Below are positions 50,957 to 59,424 of a stretch of 59,565 bases of DNA, one piece after another; position 1 is the stretch's first letter; every line of letters begins with the position of its first letter. The position numbers and the translations under genes were made by a program. This DNA comes from DASWED01 sp036394995 (GTDB lineage: Bacteria; Actinomycetota; UBA4738; JACQTL01): positions 1-59,565 of the forward strand of contig DASWED010000106.1 in assembly GCA_036394995.1 (NCBI GenBank), read 5' to 3'. The notes below the pieces were generated by a model. That model had not been told where the DNA came from, did no database searches, and saw only the letters and a program-made list of their open reading frames with translations.

Positions 50957-51322
50957 TTACTCCTCGCCCCGCTCGACCAGCTCGATCCGCGCCATGGGGG
51001 CGCCGTCGCCCTGGCGCTGCCCGAGTTTGAGGATCCGCGTGTATCCCCCGTTGCGCTCGGCGAACCGAGGTCCGATGTCGCTGAACAGCTTGTGCACGAC
51101 GTCCCGGTCCGGGACGTCCTTGAGGACCTCGCGCCTGGCCTGCACGTCGCCGCGCTTGGCGAACGTGATCAGCTTCTCGGCGTACGGCCGGAGCATCTTG
51201 GCCTTGGCCTCGGTGGTGGTGATGGCCTCGTGCGTGAACAGGGCGGCGGCCTGGCCGGACAGCAGGTGGCGCTGGTGCGCCGGCCCCGACCCCAGCCGGG
51301 GGCCCCTCTTCGGCGTCGGCAT
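50957..51322 (-). CDS. rplQ: 50S ribosomal protein L17
   Basis: 121 residues. RLGSGPAHQRHLLSGQAAALFTHEAITTTEAKAK and YTRILKLGQRQGDGAPMARIELV are the family core. ATG 51322 directly follows the rpoA TAG. Confidence 0.97.
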   Translation of the reverse strand: MPTPKRGPRLGSGPAHQRHLLSGQAAALFTHEAITTTEAKAKMLRPYAEKLITFAKRGDVQARREVLKDVPDRDVVHKLFSDIGPRFAERNGGYTRILKLGQRQGDGAPMARIELVERGEE

Positions 51323-52255
51323 CTACTCCTCCCGCAGCCCGAGACCGAGCTCCTCGAGCTTGGCCTTGACCTCGTCGATGGACTTCTGCCCGAAGTTCCG
51401 GATGTCCATGAGCTCGGCCTCGCTGCGCTGCACCAGGTCGCCCACGGTGTTGATTCCCTCGCGCTTCAGGCAGTTGTACGACCGCACCGACAGGTTCAGC
51501 TCCTCGATGGTGATGGCGAGGTCGCCGGACAGCGCGGTCTCGTCCTCGGCGGGGCCGATCGCCAGGCCCTGGCTCTCGGCCAGCTCGGAGAACAGGGTGA
51601 CCAGCTCGAGGAGCGTGGAACCCGCGGAGGCCAGGGCCTCCCGCGCCGTGACCGAGCCATCGGTCTCGACGTCGAGGATCAGCCGGTCCCGGTCCGTCAT
51701 CTGCTCGACCCGGGTGTTCTCCACCGAGTAGGAGACCCGGCGGACGGGCGAGAAGATCGAGTCCACCGGGATCACGCCGATCGGGTCCCGGGGCTTCTTG
51801 TTCTTCTCGGCGGGGCGGTACCCGACGCCCCGCTCCACCACCATCTCCATCTCGAGCGTGGCGCCCCTGCCCAGGGTGGCGATGTGCATGTCCGTGTTGA
51901 GGATCTCGACGCCGGCGGGTGGCGAGACGTCACCGGCCGTGACCGAACCGGGCCCCTTCGCCTTGAGGTACACGGTGGCCGGCTCGTCGAGCTCGCAGCG
52001 GAGCACGAGGCCCTTGAGGTTCAGGATGATGTCGGTGACGTCCTCGGTCACCTTCGGGACCGAGGCGAACTCGTGGAGCACGCCCTCGATCCGGACCGAC
52101 GAGATGGCGGCCCCCGGGATCGAGGACAGCAGGGTCCTCCGGAGCGAGTTTCCCAGTGTGTAGCCGAACCCCGGCTCCAGCGGTTCGATGGCGAACTTGG
52201 ACCGGTTCGGAGACACGGGCGTCTCCTGGATCTGCGGCCTGGCGACGATCAGCAA
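51323..52255 (-). CDS. rpoA: RNA polymerase alpha subunit
   Basis: 310 residues. The N-terminal assembly domain has LEPGFGYTLGNSLRRTLLSSIPGAAI. The C-terminal domain, which binds UP elements and activators, has IEELNLSVRSYNCLKREGINTVGDL and MDIRNFGQKSIDEV. TTG 52255 is the start, supported by GGAGGT a normal distance upstream. The rpsD gene that often lies between rpsK and rpoA is absent; the 107-bp gap there holds a GC-rich hairpin but no gene. Confidence 0.97.
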   Translation of the reverse strand: MLIVARPQIQETPVSPNRSKFAIEPLEPGFGYTLGNSLRRTLLSSIPGAAISSVRIEGVLHEFASVPKVTEDVTDIILNLKGLVLRCELDEPATVYLKAKGPGSVTAGDVSPPAGVEILNTDMHIATLGRGATLEMEMVVERGVGYRPAEKNKKPRDPIGVIPVDSIFSPVRRVSYSVENTRVEQMTDRDRLILDVETDGSVTAREALASAGSTLLELVTLFSELAESQGLAIGPAEDETALSGDLAITIEELNLSVRSYNCLKREGINTVGDLVQRSEAELMDIRNFGQKSIDEVKAKLEELGLGLREE

Positions 52256-52362
52256 CTCGATCTACCTCCTCGGCGGGGGATCATCCATTTCTGCCCCGCC
52301 CGTTCCGTTGTGTTGCCCCGGCGCGCGAGCGCGCCCCCGGGGGATGGTGCTCGCCCCGCGCG

Positions 52363-52755
52363 CTAGACGCGGCGGCGCTTGCGGGGCCGGCACCCGTTGT
52401 GCGGCACCGGCGTAACGTCCTGGATCCCGGCGATCTCGAGTCCGGTCGCGGCGAGCGACCGGATGGCGGTCTCCCGCCCGGATCCCGGGCCCTTCACGAA
52501 CACGTCGACCCGCTGCAGGCCGTGCTCCTGGGCCCGGCGGGCGGCGGCCTCGGCGGCGAGCTGCGCGGCGAACGGGGTGGACTTCCGGGAGCCCTTGAAC
52601 CCGACGTTGCCGGCGCTCGCCCACGACAGGGTGTTCCCCTGGAGGTCCGTGATCGTGACGATCGTGTTGTTGAACGTGGACTTGATGTGAGCCTGCCCGT
52701 GCGCGACGTTCTTGCGTTCGCGCTTCCGGGCCTTCTTCGCCTTGGGCTTCGCCAC
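52363..52755 (-). CDS. rpsK: 30S ribosomal protein S11
   Basis: 130 residues. HIKSTFNNTIVTITD, SAGNVGFKGSRKSTPFAAQ and the end TPVPHNGCRPRKRRRV are conserved. 7 nt after rpsM. Confidence 0.97.
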   Translation of the reverse strand: MAKPKAKKARKRERKNVAHGQAHIKSTFNNTIVTITDLQGNTLSWASAGNVGFKGSRKSTPFAAQLAAEAAARRAQEHGLQRVDVFVKGPGSGRETAIRSLAATGLEIAGIQDVTPVPHNGCRPRKRRRV

Positions 52756-52762
52756 GTGCGGC

Positions 52763-53140
52763 CTACTTTCCCTTCTTCCTCTTCACGCCCACGGTCTTCT
52801 TCGGGCCCTTGCGGGTCCGGGCGTTGGTGTGGGTCCGCTGGCCCCGGACCGGGAGCGAACGGCGGTGCCGGAGGCCCTGGTAGCAGCCGATCTCGATCTT
52901 GCGCTTGATGTCCTGGGCCACGTCCCGGCGGAGGTCACCCTCCACCTTGAAGTTGCGGTCGATGTAGTCGCGGATCCGGACGACTTCCTCCTCGGAGAGG
53001 TCGCGGACCCTGGTCCCCGGATCGACCTTGGCCCCCTCGACGATCTTCGAGGACCGCTCGGGGCCGACGCCGTAGATGTAGCGGAGCGCGATGTCCACCC
53101 GCTTGTCTCGGGGGAGGTCGACGCCTGCGATCCGTGCCAC
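52763..53140 (-). CDS. rpsM: 30S ribosomal protein S13
   Basis: 125 residues. MARIAGVDLPRDKRVDIALRYI starts the protein, and GLRHRRSLPVRGQRTHTNARTRKGP is the C-terminal tRNA-contact region. 34 nt after rpmJ. Confidence 0.97.
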   Translation of the reverse strand: MARIAGVDLPRDKRVDIALRYIYGVGPERSSKIVEGAKVDPGTRVRDLSEEEVVRIRDYIDRNFKVEGDLRRDVAQDIKRKIEIGCYQGLRHRRSLPVRGQRTHTNARTRKGPKKTVGVKRKKGK

Positions 53141-53174
53141 CTGATGCCGTCCTTTCCTGTCTCTTCGCCCTGGC

Positions 53175-53291
53175 CTAGCCCTGGCGCTGCTTGTGCCGCG
53201 GGTTGTTCGAGCAGATCACGAGCACGCGGCCGCGGCGCCGGATGATCTTGCACCGGTCGCACACCCTCTTCACCGACGGCCGTACCTTCAT
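53175..53291 (-). CDS. rpmJ: 50S ribosomal protein L36, zinc-binding form
   Basis: 38 residues from ATG 53291. Cys11, Cys14, Cys27 and His33 form the zinc ribbon (VCDRCK...VICSNNPRHKQRQG). Lies between infA and rpsM, as usual. The 53 bp before infA hold nothing else. Confidence 0.96.
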   Translation of the reverse strand: MKVRPSVKRVCDRCKIIRRRGRVLVICSNNPRHKQRQG

Positions 53292-53344
53292 CTGCCCGTT
53301 CCTCGTCTCATCTCGCCCGCGTCCGCCGGACGCGGCCCTCCAGC

Positions 53345-53563
53345 TTACCGGTACCGGTAGACGATGCGCCCTCGCGTGAGGTCGTACGGCGAGAGCTCCA
53401 CCAGCACCCGGTCCCCGGGGAGGATCCGGATGTAGTGCATCCGCATCTTCCCGGAGATGTGAGCGAGCACCCTGTGCCCGTTGTCCAGCTCCACCCGGAA
53501 CATGGCGTTGGGTAGCGGTTCGACCACCGCCCCCTCGACCTCGATCGCGTCCTTCTTCGCCAC
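53345..53563 (-). CDS. infA: Translation initiation factor IF-1
   Basis: 72 residues from GTG 53563. An OB fold with KDAIEVEGAVVEPLPNAMFRV, AHISGKMRMHYIRILPGDRV and LSPYDLTRGRIVYRYR. The codon before the start is part of an unrelated frame, and GGAG lies just upstream. Confidence 0.97.
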   Translation of the reverse strand: MAKKDAIEVEGAVVEPLPNAMFRVELDNGHRVLAHISGKMRMHYIRILPGDRVLVELSPYDLTRGRIVYRYR

Positions 53564-53679
53564 GCTCCAGTTGTCCTTTTCGCACAACACCACCCGCCGC
53601 CCGATTCGAGAAGGGAGACGAGCCGAAAATGGCCCCGGCGGGGCCGAAGGCACAGTATACGGGGGATTCCGTGCCTGCG

Positions 53680-54453
53680 TCACACTGCCCCGGGCTCCAG
53701 GCCCCTCGCGGTGAGGACCTCGGGGCCGTCCTCCGTGAGCGCGATGGTGTGCTCGAAGTGGGCGCTGAGTGACCCGTCGGCGGTGACCACGGTCCAGTCG
53801 TCGGCCAGGACCCTGGTGGGCCAGTCCCCCAGGTTCACCATGGGCTCGACGGCGAGGACCATGCCCGGCTTCATGGGGAGGCCCTTCCCGGGCTGGCCGT
53901 AGTTCGGGATCTGTGGATCCTCGTGCAGGGACCGGCCGATCCCGTGGCCAACGTATTCCCTGACCACGCTGAACCCGGCCCCCTCCACCACCTGCTGGAC
54001 GGCGTGGCCGATGTCGCCGAGCCTGGCCCCCTCCCGGATCTGGCCGATCCCGGCCTCCAGGGACTCCTCGGTGACCCGGACCAGCTTCTCGGCCTCGCCG
54101 GACGGGGGCTCGCCGACGAACACCGTCACGGCGGAGTCGGCGTGGTAGCCCTCCCAGATGGCGCCGAAGTCGAGCGACAGGAGGTCGCCCTCGGACAGGA
54201 CCCGCTTCGGCGAGGGGATCCCGTGGACTACCTCTGAGTTCAGCGACGCGCAGATCGACGCCGGGAACCCCCGGTAGCCCAGGAACGACGGCGTGGCCTC
54301 CTGCTCCGCGATGTAGGCCTCGGCCACCCGGTCCAGGTCGGCGGTGGTCCGGCCCGGCCGCACCGCCGCCACCACCCGGTCGATGGTCCCGGCCACGATG
54401 CGCCCCGCCCGGCGCATCCGCGCGATCTCCTCGGGAGTCTTGAGGAAGATCAT
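53680..54453 (-). CDS. map: Methionine aminopeptidase, type I
   Basis: 257 residues. Removes the initiator Met. Metal ligands are visible in LSLDFGAIWEGYHADSAVT (two Asp), YVGHGIGRSLHEDP (His), LAVEPMV (Glu) and the final Glu in AHFEHTIALT. ATG 54453 was chosen because family members start MIFLKTPEEI; the frame opens further upstream into the adk end. The 116-bp gap to infA shows no gene. Confidence 0.95.
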   Translation of the reverse strand: MIFLKTPEEIARMRRAGRIVAGTIDRVVAAVRPGRTTADLDRVAEAYIAEQEATPSFLGYRGFPASICASLNSEVVHGIPSPKRVLSEGDLLSLDFGAIWEGYHADSAVTVFVGEPPSGEAEKLVRVTEESLEAGIGQIREGARLGDIGHAVQQVVEGAGFSVVREYVGHGIGRSLHEDPQIPNYGQPGKGLPMKPGMVLAVEPMVNLGDWPTRVLADDWTVVTADGSLSAHFEHTIALTEDGPEVLTARGLEPGAV

Positions 54454-54505
54454 GGCCGGCCGGGGCCGCGGGCCCCACCCCGACGAGTCCACCGCCCCAG
54501 GAGCA

Positions 54506-55165
54506 CTACGCGTCCTCGAGGAGGTCGGAGATGGCTTCCAGGGCCCGGTTCGTGACCTCGTCCTCGGTCCCCTCCGCCTCGACCTGCCGGAACAGCCCAC
54601 GCTCCCAGAAGTAGAACTCCAGGGGCTCGGTGTCGTGGTGATACACCTCGAGCCGGTGGCGAATCGTGTCCTCGTGGTCGTCGTCCCGCTGATACAGCTC
54701 CCCGCCGCACACGTCGCAGACGCCCTGGCCCATGGGGGGCTTGAACTCGACGTTGTAGCTCCGCTGGCACCGCCGGCACGTCCGGCGGCCGGCCAGACGC
54801 TTCACCGCCACCTCGTCCGGCACGGAGAACTTCAGGACGGCGGAGAGGGGGCGGTTCCGTTCGGCCAGCTCGTTCTCCAGGGCCTGGGCCTGGGGCAGGG
54901 TGCGGGGGAACCCGTCGAGGATGAACCCGCGGTGCGCGTCCTCCTCGTCGAGCCGGTCGACGACCATTCGAACCACCACGTCGTCCGGGACCAGCTCGCC
55001 CTTGTCCATGTACGACTTGGCCTCGCGGCCCATATCGGTGTCGTTGGCCACGTTGGCCCGGAAGATGTCGCCGGTGGCGATGAGGGCCAGGTCCATGCGG
55101 TCCGCCAGCCGGTGGGCCTGTGTGCCCTTCCCGGCGCCGGGTGGGCCGAAGAGAACGACGCGCAC
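54506..55165 (-). CDS. adk: Adenylate kinase
   Basis: 219 residues from GTG 55165. P-loop GPPGAGKGTQA, GDIFRANVAND, GFILDGFPRTLPQAQAL and the long LID. The LID carries CRRC and CDVC, a Cys4 zinc site as in Gram-positive enzymes. GGGAGGGAG precedes the start. Interconverts ATP, ADP and AMP. Confidence 0.96.
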   Translation of the reverse strand: MRVVLFGPPGAGKGTQAHRLADRMDLALIATGDIFRANVANDTDMGREAKSYMDKGELVPDDVVVRMVVDRLDEEDAHRGFILDGFPRTLPQAQALENELAERNRPLSAVLKFSVPDEVAVKRLAGRRTCRRCQRSYNVEFKPPMGQGVCDVCGGELYQRDDDHEDTIRHRLEVYHHDTEPLEFYFWERGLFRQVEAEGTEDEVTNRALEAISDLLEDA

Positions 55166-55239
55166 TAGGTGCTCCCTCCCGTGGGCACGGTCTGTACCGA
55201 GCGCGCCACCGCGCCCTGCGGGTGAGGCGAGAGGACCGA

Positions 55240-55259
55240 CGCGTACCGGCCGGTACGCG
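55240..55259. repeat. 20-bp perfect palindrome between secY and adk
   Basis: CGCGTACCGG followed by its exact complement occupies the middle of a 167-bp spacer that otherwise holds no gene. It could be a processing or attenuation hairpin, or a protein-binding site. Confidence 0.5.
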
Positions 55260-55332
55260 AGCGACGAGCAAGGCAGCCCGCGGGGATGCGGGGGTGCGCG
55301 AATGCGACCGTGCTCACCGGAGGGTGCACGGG

Positions 55333-56622
55333 CTACCTCAGGAAGCCTTCGTAGTGGCGCATGAGCAGCTGGGACTCCAGCTGTTTCATGGTCTCGAGTG
55401 CCACCCCGACGGTGATGAGGATCGCCGTGCCACCGAACGGGAACTGCTGGATCGAGTACAGGGCCAGGAAGATCGAGGGCAGCAGGGCGATCGACGCCAG
55501 GAACAGCGACCCGGGCAGGGTGATGCGGACCAGGATGTTGTTGAGGTAGTCGGCGGTCGGCCGTCCCGGCCGGATGCCGGGGATGAACCCGCCGTACTTC
55601 CGGATGTTGTCCGCGGTGTCCACGGGGTTGAACGTGATGGCCGTGTAGAAGTACGCGAAGAACACCACCAGCAGGCCGTACATCAACAGGTACACCCAGC
55701 TGCTGGAGTTGTTGAGGTAGCGGTCCACGAAGTTCTTGAACGGAGCCCAGTGCCACGCCGACGCGAGCAGCGTGGGGAAGTACAGGACCGAGGACGCGAA
55801 GATGATCGGGATGACCCCCGCCTGGTTCACCTTCAGCGGGATGTACGTGCTCTGGCCCCCCATCATCCGCCGGCCCACCACACGTTTCGCGTACTGCACC
55901 GGGATCCGGCGTTGGCCCTGTTCGATGAACACCACCGCCAGGATGATCAGGAACGCCAGGCCCAGGATCACGTAGAACTTGAGGGCCCCGGTCGTCCGGT
56001 AGATCGCGCTGCCCTCCTGGGGCAGCCTCGAGATCACGCTGGTGAAGATCAGGATCGACATCCCGTTGCCGATCCCACGCTGGGTGATGAGCTCACCCAT
56101 CCACATGATCATGGCGGTGCCGGCCGCCAGCGTGAGCACCATCAGCGAGATGTGCGCGGCGTCGAAGTCCTGAGGCGGGATGATCGGCAGGGGGTCGTTG
56201 AACGTGTTGTTGAACAGGAACACCAGCCCGGTGGACTGCAGGATGGCCAGGGTCACGGTCATGTAGCGGGTCCACTGGGTGATCTTCTTGATCCCCACCT
56301 CGCCCTGCTTCTGCCACTGTTCGAGCTTGGGGATCACCACGACCAGCAGCTGCATGATGATCGAGCTGGTGATGTACGGCATGATCCCCAGCGCGAACAC
56401 GGCCATCCGGGTGAGCGCCCCGCCCGAGAACAGGTCGATGAACGACAGGAATCCCTGGTCCGTGGCCTTTGCCCCCGCGACGTCGGCCTTGAGCGCGTTC
56501 ACGTCGATCACCGGGATCGGGAGGTGCGACCCGAAACGGTAGACCGTGATGATGGCCAGCGTGAACAGGATCTTCTTTCGAAGATCCGGAATCTTGAAGG
56601 CGTTGACGAAGGCTCTCAGCAC
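55333..56622 (-). CDS. secY: Preprotein translocase subunit SecY
   Basis: 429 residues with ten membrane helices, the pore of the Sec secretion channel. FGSHLPIPVIDV, the plug region after helix 1 (LFSGGALTRMAVFALGIMPYI), GIGNGMSI, the basic loop QGQRRIPVQYAKRVVGRRMMGG and the C-terminal QLLMRHYEGF are present. GTG 56622 follows rplO by 42 nt. Confidence 0.97.
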   Translation of the reverse strand: MLRAFVNAFKIPDLRKKILFTLAIITVYRFGSHLPIPVIDVNALKADVAGAKATDQGFLSFIDLFSGGALTRMAVFALGIMPYITSSIIMQLLVVVIPKLEQWQKQGEVGIKKITQWTRYMTVTLAILQSTGLVFLFNNTFNDPLPIIPPQDFDAAHISLMVLTLAAGTAMIMWMGELITQRGIGNGMSILIFTSVISRLPQEGSAIYRTTGALKFYVILGLAFLIILAVVFIEQGQRRIPVQYAKRVVGRRMMGGQSTYIPLKVNQAGVIPIIFASSVLYFPTLLASAWHWAPFKNFVDRYLNNSSSWVYLLMYGLLVVFFAYFYTAITFNPVDTADNIRKYGGFIPGIRPGRPTADYLNNILVRITLPGSLFLASIALLPSIFLALYSIQQFPFGGTAILITVGVALETMKQLESQLLMRHYEGFLR

Positions 56623-56664
56623 GCGGCTTCCCCCGAATGGTACCCGACCGGCCCCTCCTCCGGG

Positions 56665-57105
56665 CTAGACGATGACCTCGGCCGAACCTCCGGCCCCCTC
56701 GATCTTCTGACGGGCGGCGGCGGAGAACGCGTGCGCCCTCACGGTGAGCGCCCGGTCGATGTCGCCCCGGGCCAGCACCTTCACCGGGAGGCCGGCCCGG
56801 ACCAGGCCCCGCTCGTGCATGACCCCGGGATCGACCTCCGACTTCGCATCGAACACCTGCGTGAGCCGCTCCAGGTTCACCACCTGATACTCGACCCGGT
56901 TGGGGCTCGTGAACCCCTTCAGCTTGGGCACCCGGCGGGCCAGGGGCATCTGGCCACCCTCGAACCCCTGCTTGGACTGGTGGCGGGCCTTGTAGCCCTT
57001 GGTGCCCCGGCCGGCCGTCTTGCCCTGCCCGGCGGCCTCGCCCCGACCCACGCGCTTGCGCTTGCGGCGGGACCCGGGAGCCGGCTTCAGGTGATGCAGC
57101 TTCAT
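56665..57105 (-). CDS. rplO: 50S ribosomal protein L15
   Basis: 146 residues. LHHLKPAPGSRRKRKRVGRGEAAGQGKTAGRGTKG at the N-terminus is the glycine-rich rRNA-binding part, and FEGGQMPLARRVPKLKGF follows. ATG 57105 overlaps the rpmD stop (ATGA). Confidence 0.97.
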   Translation of the reverse strand: MKLHHLKPAPGSRRKRKRVGRGEAAGQGKTAGRGTKGYKARHQSKQGFEGGQMPLARRVPKLKGFTSPNRVEYQVVNLERLTQVFDAKSEVDPGVMHERGLVRAGLPVKVLARGDIDRALTVRAHAFSAAARQKIEGAGGSAEVIV

Positions 57106-57299
57106 TCCGAATTCACATCCTCGGTCTCTTCCACGTCCACGAGATGGCGAACCTTGGCGATCATGCCCCGGATCTCCGGGCGATCGTCCTTCACCACGGA
57201 GTCGTTGATGCGCTTCAGCCCGAGCCGGCGGACCGTGTCCTTCTGGTCGCGGGGCCGGCCGATCACGCTCCGGCGCTGTGTCACCTTCAGCCTGGCCAT
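57102..57299 (-). CDS. rpmD: 50S ribosomal protein L30
   Basis: 65 residues from ATG 57299. LKVTQRRSVIGRPRDQKDTVRRLGLKRIN is the family core, followed by MIAKVRHLVDVEE. Starts 2 nt after the rpsE stop. Confidence 0.95.
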   Translation of the reverse strand: MARLKVTQRRSVIGRPRDQKDTVRRLGLKRINDSVVKDDRPEIRGMIAKVRHLVDVEETEDVNSE

Positions 57300-57301
57300 C
57301 G

Positions 57302-57907
57302 TTACGCCTGACCCTCGTTCGGGTCGAAGACCTGGCTCTCGGCGCGGCGGGCCTCGCGGCGGGCCTCCGCCGCGGCCACGGCCTCGAGCATGGGCCGGGG
57401 GGCCACCTGGTGGACCTCGCGGCCCCGCAGGCGGGCGACGTGCTCGGGCCGCCGGAGCTGCTTCAGCCCCTCCACGGTGGCGTGCACGATGTTGATGGGG
57501 TTCCCCGAGCCCAGCGACTTCGACAGGATGTCGGTGATGCCCGCGCACTCCACCACGGCCCGCACCGGTCCGCCGGCGATGACACCGGTCCCCGGCGCCG
57601 CCGGCTTCAGGAGCACCATGCCGGCGCCGTCCCTGCCCATGACCTGGTGGGGGATGGTCGAGCCCATCAGCGGGACGTCGAACATCCTCTTCTTGGCCTC
57701 CTCGGAGCCCTTGGCGATGGCCGCGGGCACCTCCTTGGCCTTGCCGTAGCCGACGCCCACCCGCCCGGCGCCGTCGCCCAGCACCACGAGCGCGGCGAAC
57801 GAGAACCGGCGGCCGCCCTTCACCACCTTGGCCACGCGGTTGATCATGACCACCCGTTCCTCCAGGCCGCCGCTTCGCTCGCCGGTCGGCGCGTCGTACC
57901 GTCTCAA
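57302..57907 (-). CDS. rpsE: 30S ribosomal protein S5
   Basis: 201 residues. NRVAKVVKGGRRFSFAALVVLGDGAGRVGVGYGKAKEVP and GTGVIAGGPVRAVVECAGITDILSKSLGS are the two conserved halves. The start is TTG 57907, overlapping the rplR stop; an N-terminal extension of about 20 residues precedes the core. Confidence 0.97.
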   Translation of the reverse strand: MRRYDAPTGERSGGLEERVVMINRVAKVVKGGRRFSFAALVVLGDGAGRVGVGYGKAKEVPAAIAKGSEEAKKRMFDVPLMGSTIPHQVMGRDGAGMVLLKPAAPGTGVIAGGPVRAVVECAGITDILSKSLGSGNPINIVHATVEGLKQLRRPEHVARLRGREVHQVAPRPMLEAVAAAEARREARRAESQVFDPNEGQA

Positions 57908-58254
57908 ATCGTCAGGCCTCCCTCTCGTGCCCCGTCGGCCACGGCGGCCACACGGCCGTGGTACTGCCGGCCCCCGCGGTCGAACACCGCGCGCTCGATC
58001 CCGGCGTCCCTGGCCCGCTTGGCCAGGGCCCCGCCCACCGCCTTGGCCCGGGCGGTCTTGTCGCCGTCGCCCTTCGCACCGGAGTCCGAGGCCGCCGCCA
58101 GCGTGCGGGCCGCGACGTCGTCGATGAGCTGCGCGTAGATGTGGCGGTTCGACCGGTACACGGCCAGGCGGGGCACGGCGGCCGAACCCGTGACCTGCTT
58201 GCGCACCCGCTCGTGGCGGCGCACGCGGGCCCGGCGCTTCGTCTCGGCGTCCAC
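57904..58254 (-). CDS. rplR: 50S ribosomal protein L18
   Basis: 116 residues. RARVRRHERVRKQVTGSAAVPRLAVYRSNRHIYAQLIDD and VFDRGGRQYHGRVAAVADGAREGGL, the 5S rRNA-binding protein. Start GTG 58254 shares one base with the rplF TAG. Confidence 0.97.
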   Translation of the reverse strand: MDAETKRRARVRRHERVRKQVTGSAAVPRLAVYRSNRHIYAQLIDDVAARTLAAASDSGAKGDGDKTARAKAVGGALAKRARDAGIERAVFDRGGRQYHGRVAAVADGAREGGLTI

Positions 58255-58799
58255 TACTTCGCCCCCTTGGCGGCCTTGCCGGCCTTCTTGCGGACGAACT
58301 CGCCCTCGTACCGGACCCCCTTGCCCTTGTACGGCTCGGGCTTGCGGATCTTCCGGATGTTCGCGGCGGTCTCCCCCACCAGTTGCTTGTCGATCCCCCG
58401 GATGGTGATCCGGGTCGGCGCGGGGACCTCGAACTCGATCCCCTTGGGCGCCGGCACGTGGACCGGATGGGAGAACCCCAGGGCCAACTCGAGGTCCGTG
58501 CCCTTCAGCGTGGCCCGGTACCCCACGCCCACGATCTCCAGGCGCTTCTCGTACCCGTTGGTCACGCCCTCCACCATGTTCGCGATGAGCGTGCGGGTGA
58601 GCCCGTGGAGACCACGGTGGAACCCGTCGTCCGACGTCCGCTGCACCACCACGGTCCCGTCGTCCTTGGTGATCTGGACCTCCGGGTGGAACGTCTGCTC
58701 CAGGGAGCCCCGGGGCCCGGTCACGGCCACGCGAGAGCCGTCGACGACCACGTCGACGCTCCCCGGAATCTCGATTGGCTGCTTCCCGATCCGACTCAT
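58254..58799 (-). CDS. rplF: 50S ribosomal protein L6
   Basis: 181 residues. MSRIGKQPIEIPGSVDV, VTNGYEKRLEIVGVGYRA and KPEPYKGKGVRYEGEFVRKKAGK are conserved. Follows rpsH by 13 nt. Confidence 0.97.
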   Translation of the reverse strand: MSRIGKQPIEIPGSVDVVVDGSRVAVTGPRGSLEQTFHPEVQITKDDGTVVVQRTSDDGFHRGLHGLTRTLIANMVEGVTNGYEKRLEIVGVGYRATLKGTDLELALGFSHPVHVPAPKGIEFEVPAPTRITIRGIDKQLVGETAANIRKIRKPEPYKGKGVRYEGEFVRKKAGKAAKGAK

Positions 58800-58812
58800 T
58801 GCTCCCTCACAC

Positions 58813-59226
58813 CTACCAGACGAACGCCATGACCTCGCCGCCCAGGCCGGCGCGGGAGGCGTCGCGGTCGGTCATCAGGCCCTTCGACGTGGACACGATC
58901 GCCACGCCCAGGCCCCCCATGACCCGGGGCAGGGCGTCGCGCTTCGCGTACACCCTCCGTCCGGGCTTGGACACGCGCTTGAGGCCCGTGATGACTCGCT
59001 CCCGGCCCTTGCCGTACTTCAGCGCGATCCGGATCACGGACTCCACACCCTCGCCCTCCCGGGCGAACGACTCGATGTAGCCCTCCCGGGCCAGGAGCCC
59101 GGCCAGGGCCTCGTTCATCTTCGAGGCCGGCACCAGCAGCTCGTCCTTCGTGGCCAGGTTCGCATTGCGAATCCTGGTCAGCATGTCCCCGATGGGATCC
59201 GTGACGTTCGTGGCCAGCCTCACCAT
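58813..59226 (-). CDS. rpsH: 30S ribosomal protein S8
   Basis: 137 residues from ATG 59226. TDPIGDMLTRIRNAN, LKRVSKPGRRVYAKRDALPRVMGGLGVAIVSTSKGLM. The start lies 7 nt inside the end of rpsN; the frame upstream of it is a shadow of rpsN. Confidence 0.97.
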   Translation of the reverse strand: MVRLATNVTDPIGDMLTRIRNANLATKDELLVPASKMNEALAGLLAREGYIESFAREGEGVESVIRIALKYGKGRERVITGLKRVSKPGRRVYAKRDALPRVMGGLGVAIVSTSKGLMTDRDASRAGLGGEVMAFVW

Positions 59227-59405
59227 GACGACTTCGTCACCCCCGGCAGCTCGCCGGCGTGCGCCAGCTCTCGGAAGCAGATCCGGCACAGCATGAACTT
59301 GCGGAACACGGCGCGGGACCGCCCGCACCGGTTGCACCGCGTGTACTCGCGCACGCCGAACTTCGCCTGGGCCTGCTGCTTGTTGACCAGTGCCTTCTTC
59401 GCCAT
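59220..59405 (-). CDS. rpsN: 30S ribosomal protein S14, short zinc-binding type
   Basis: 61 residues. CNRCGRSRAVFRKFMLCRIC gives the Cys4 zinc site at about 24, 27, 40 and 43, the type-Z form. The end KSSW is typical. 19 nt after rplE. Confidence 0.97.
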   Translation of the reverse strand: MAKKALVNKQQAQAKFGVREYTRCNRCGRSRAVFRKFMLCRICFRELAHAGELPGVTKSSW

Positions 59406-59424
59406 CTCGTTCCTTCCGGCCGGC

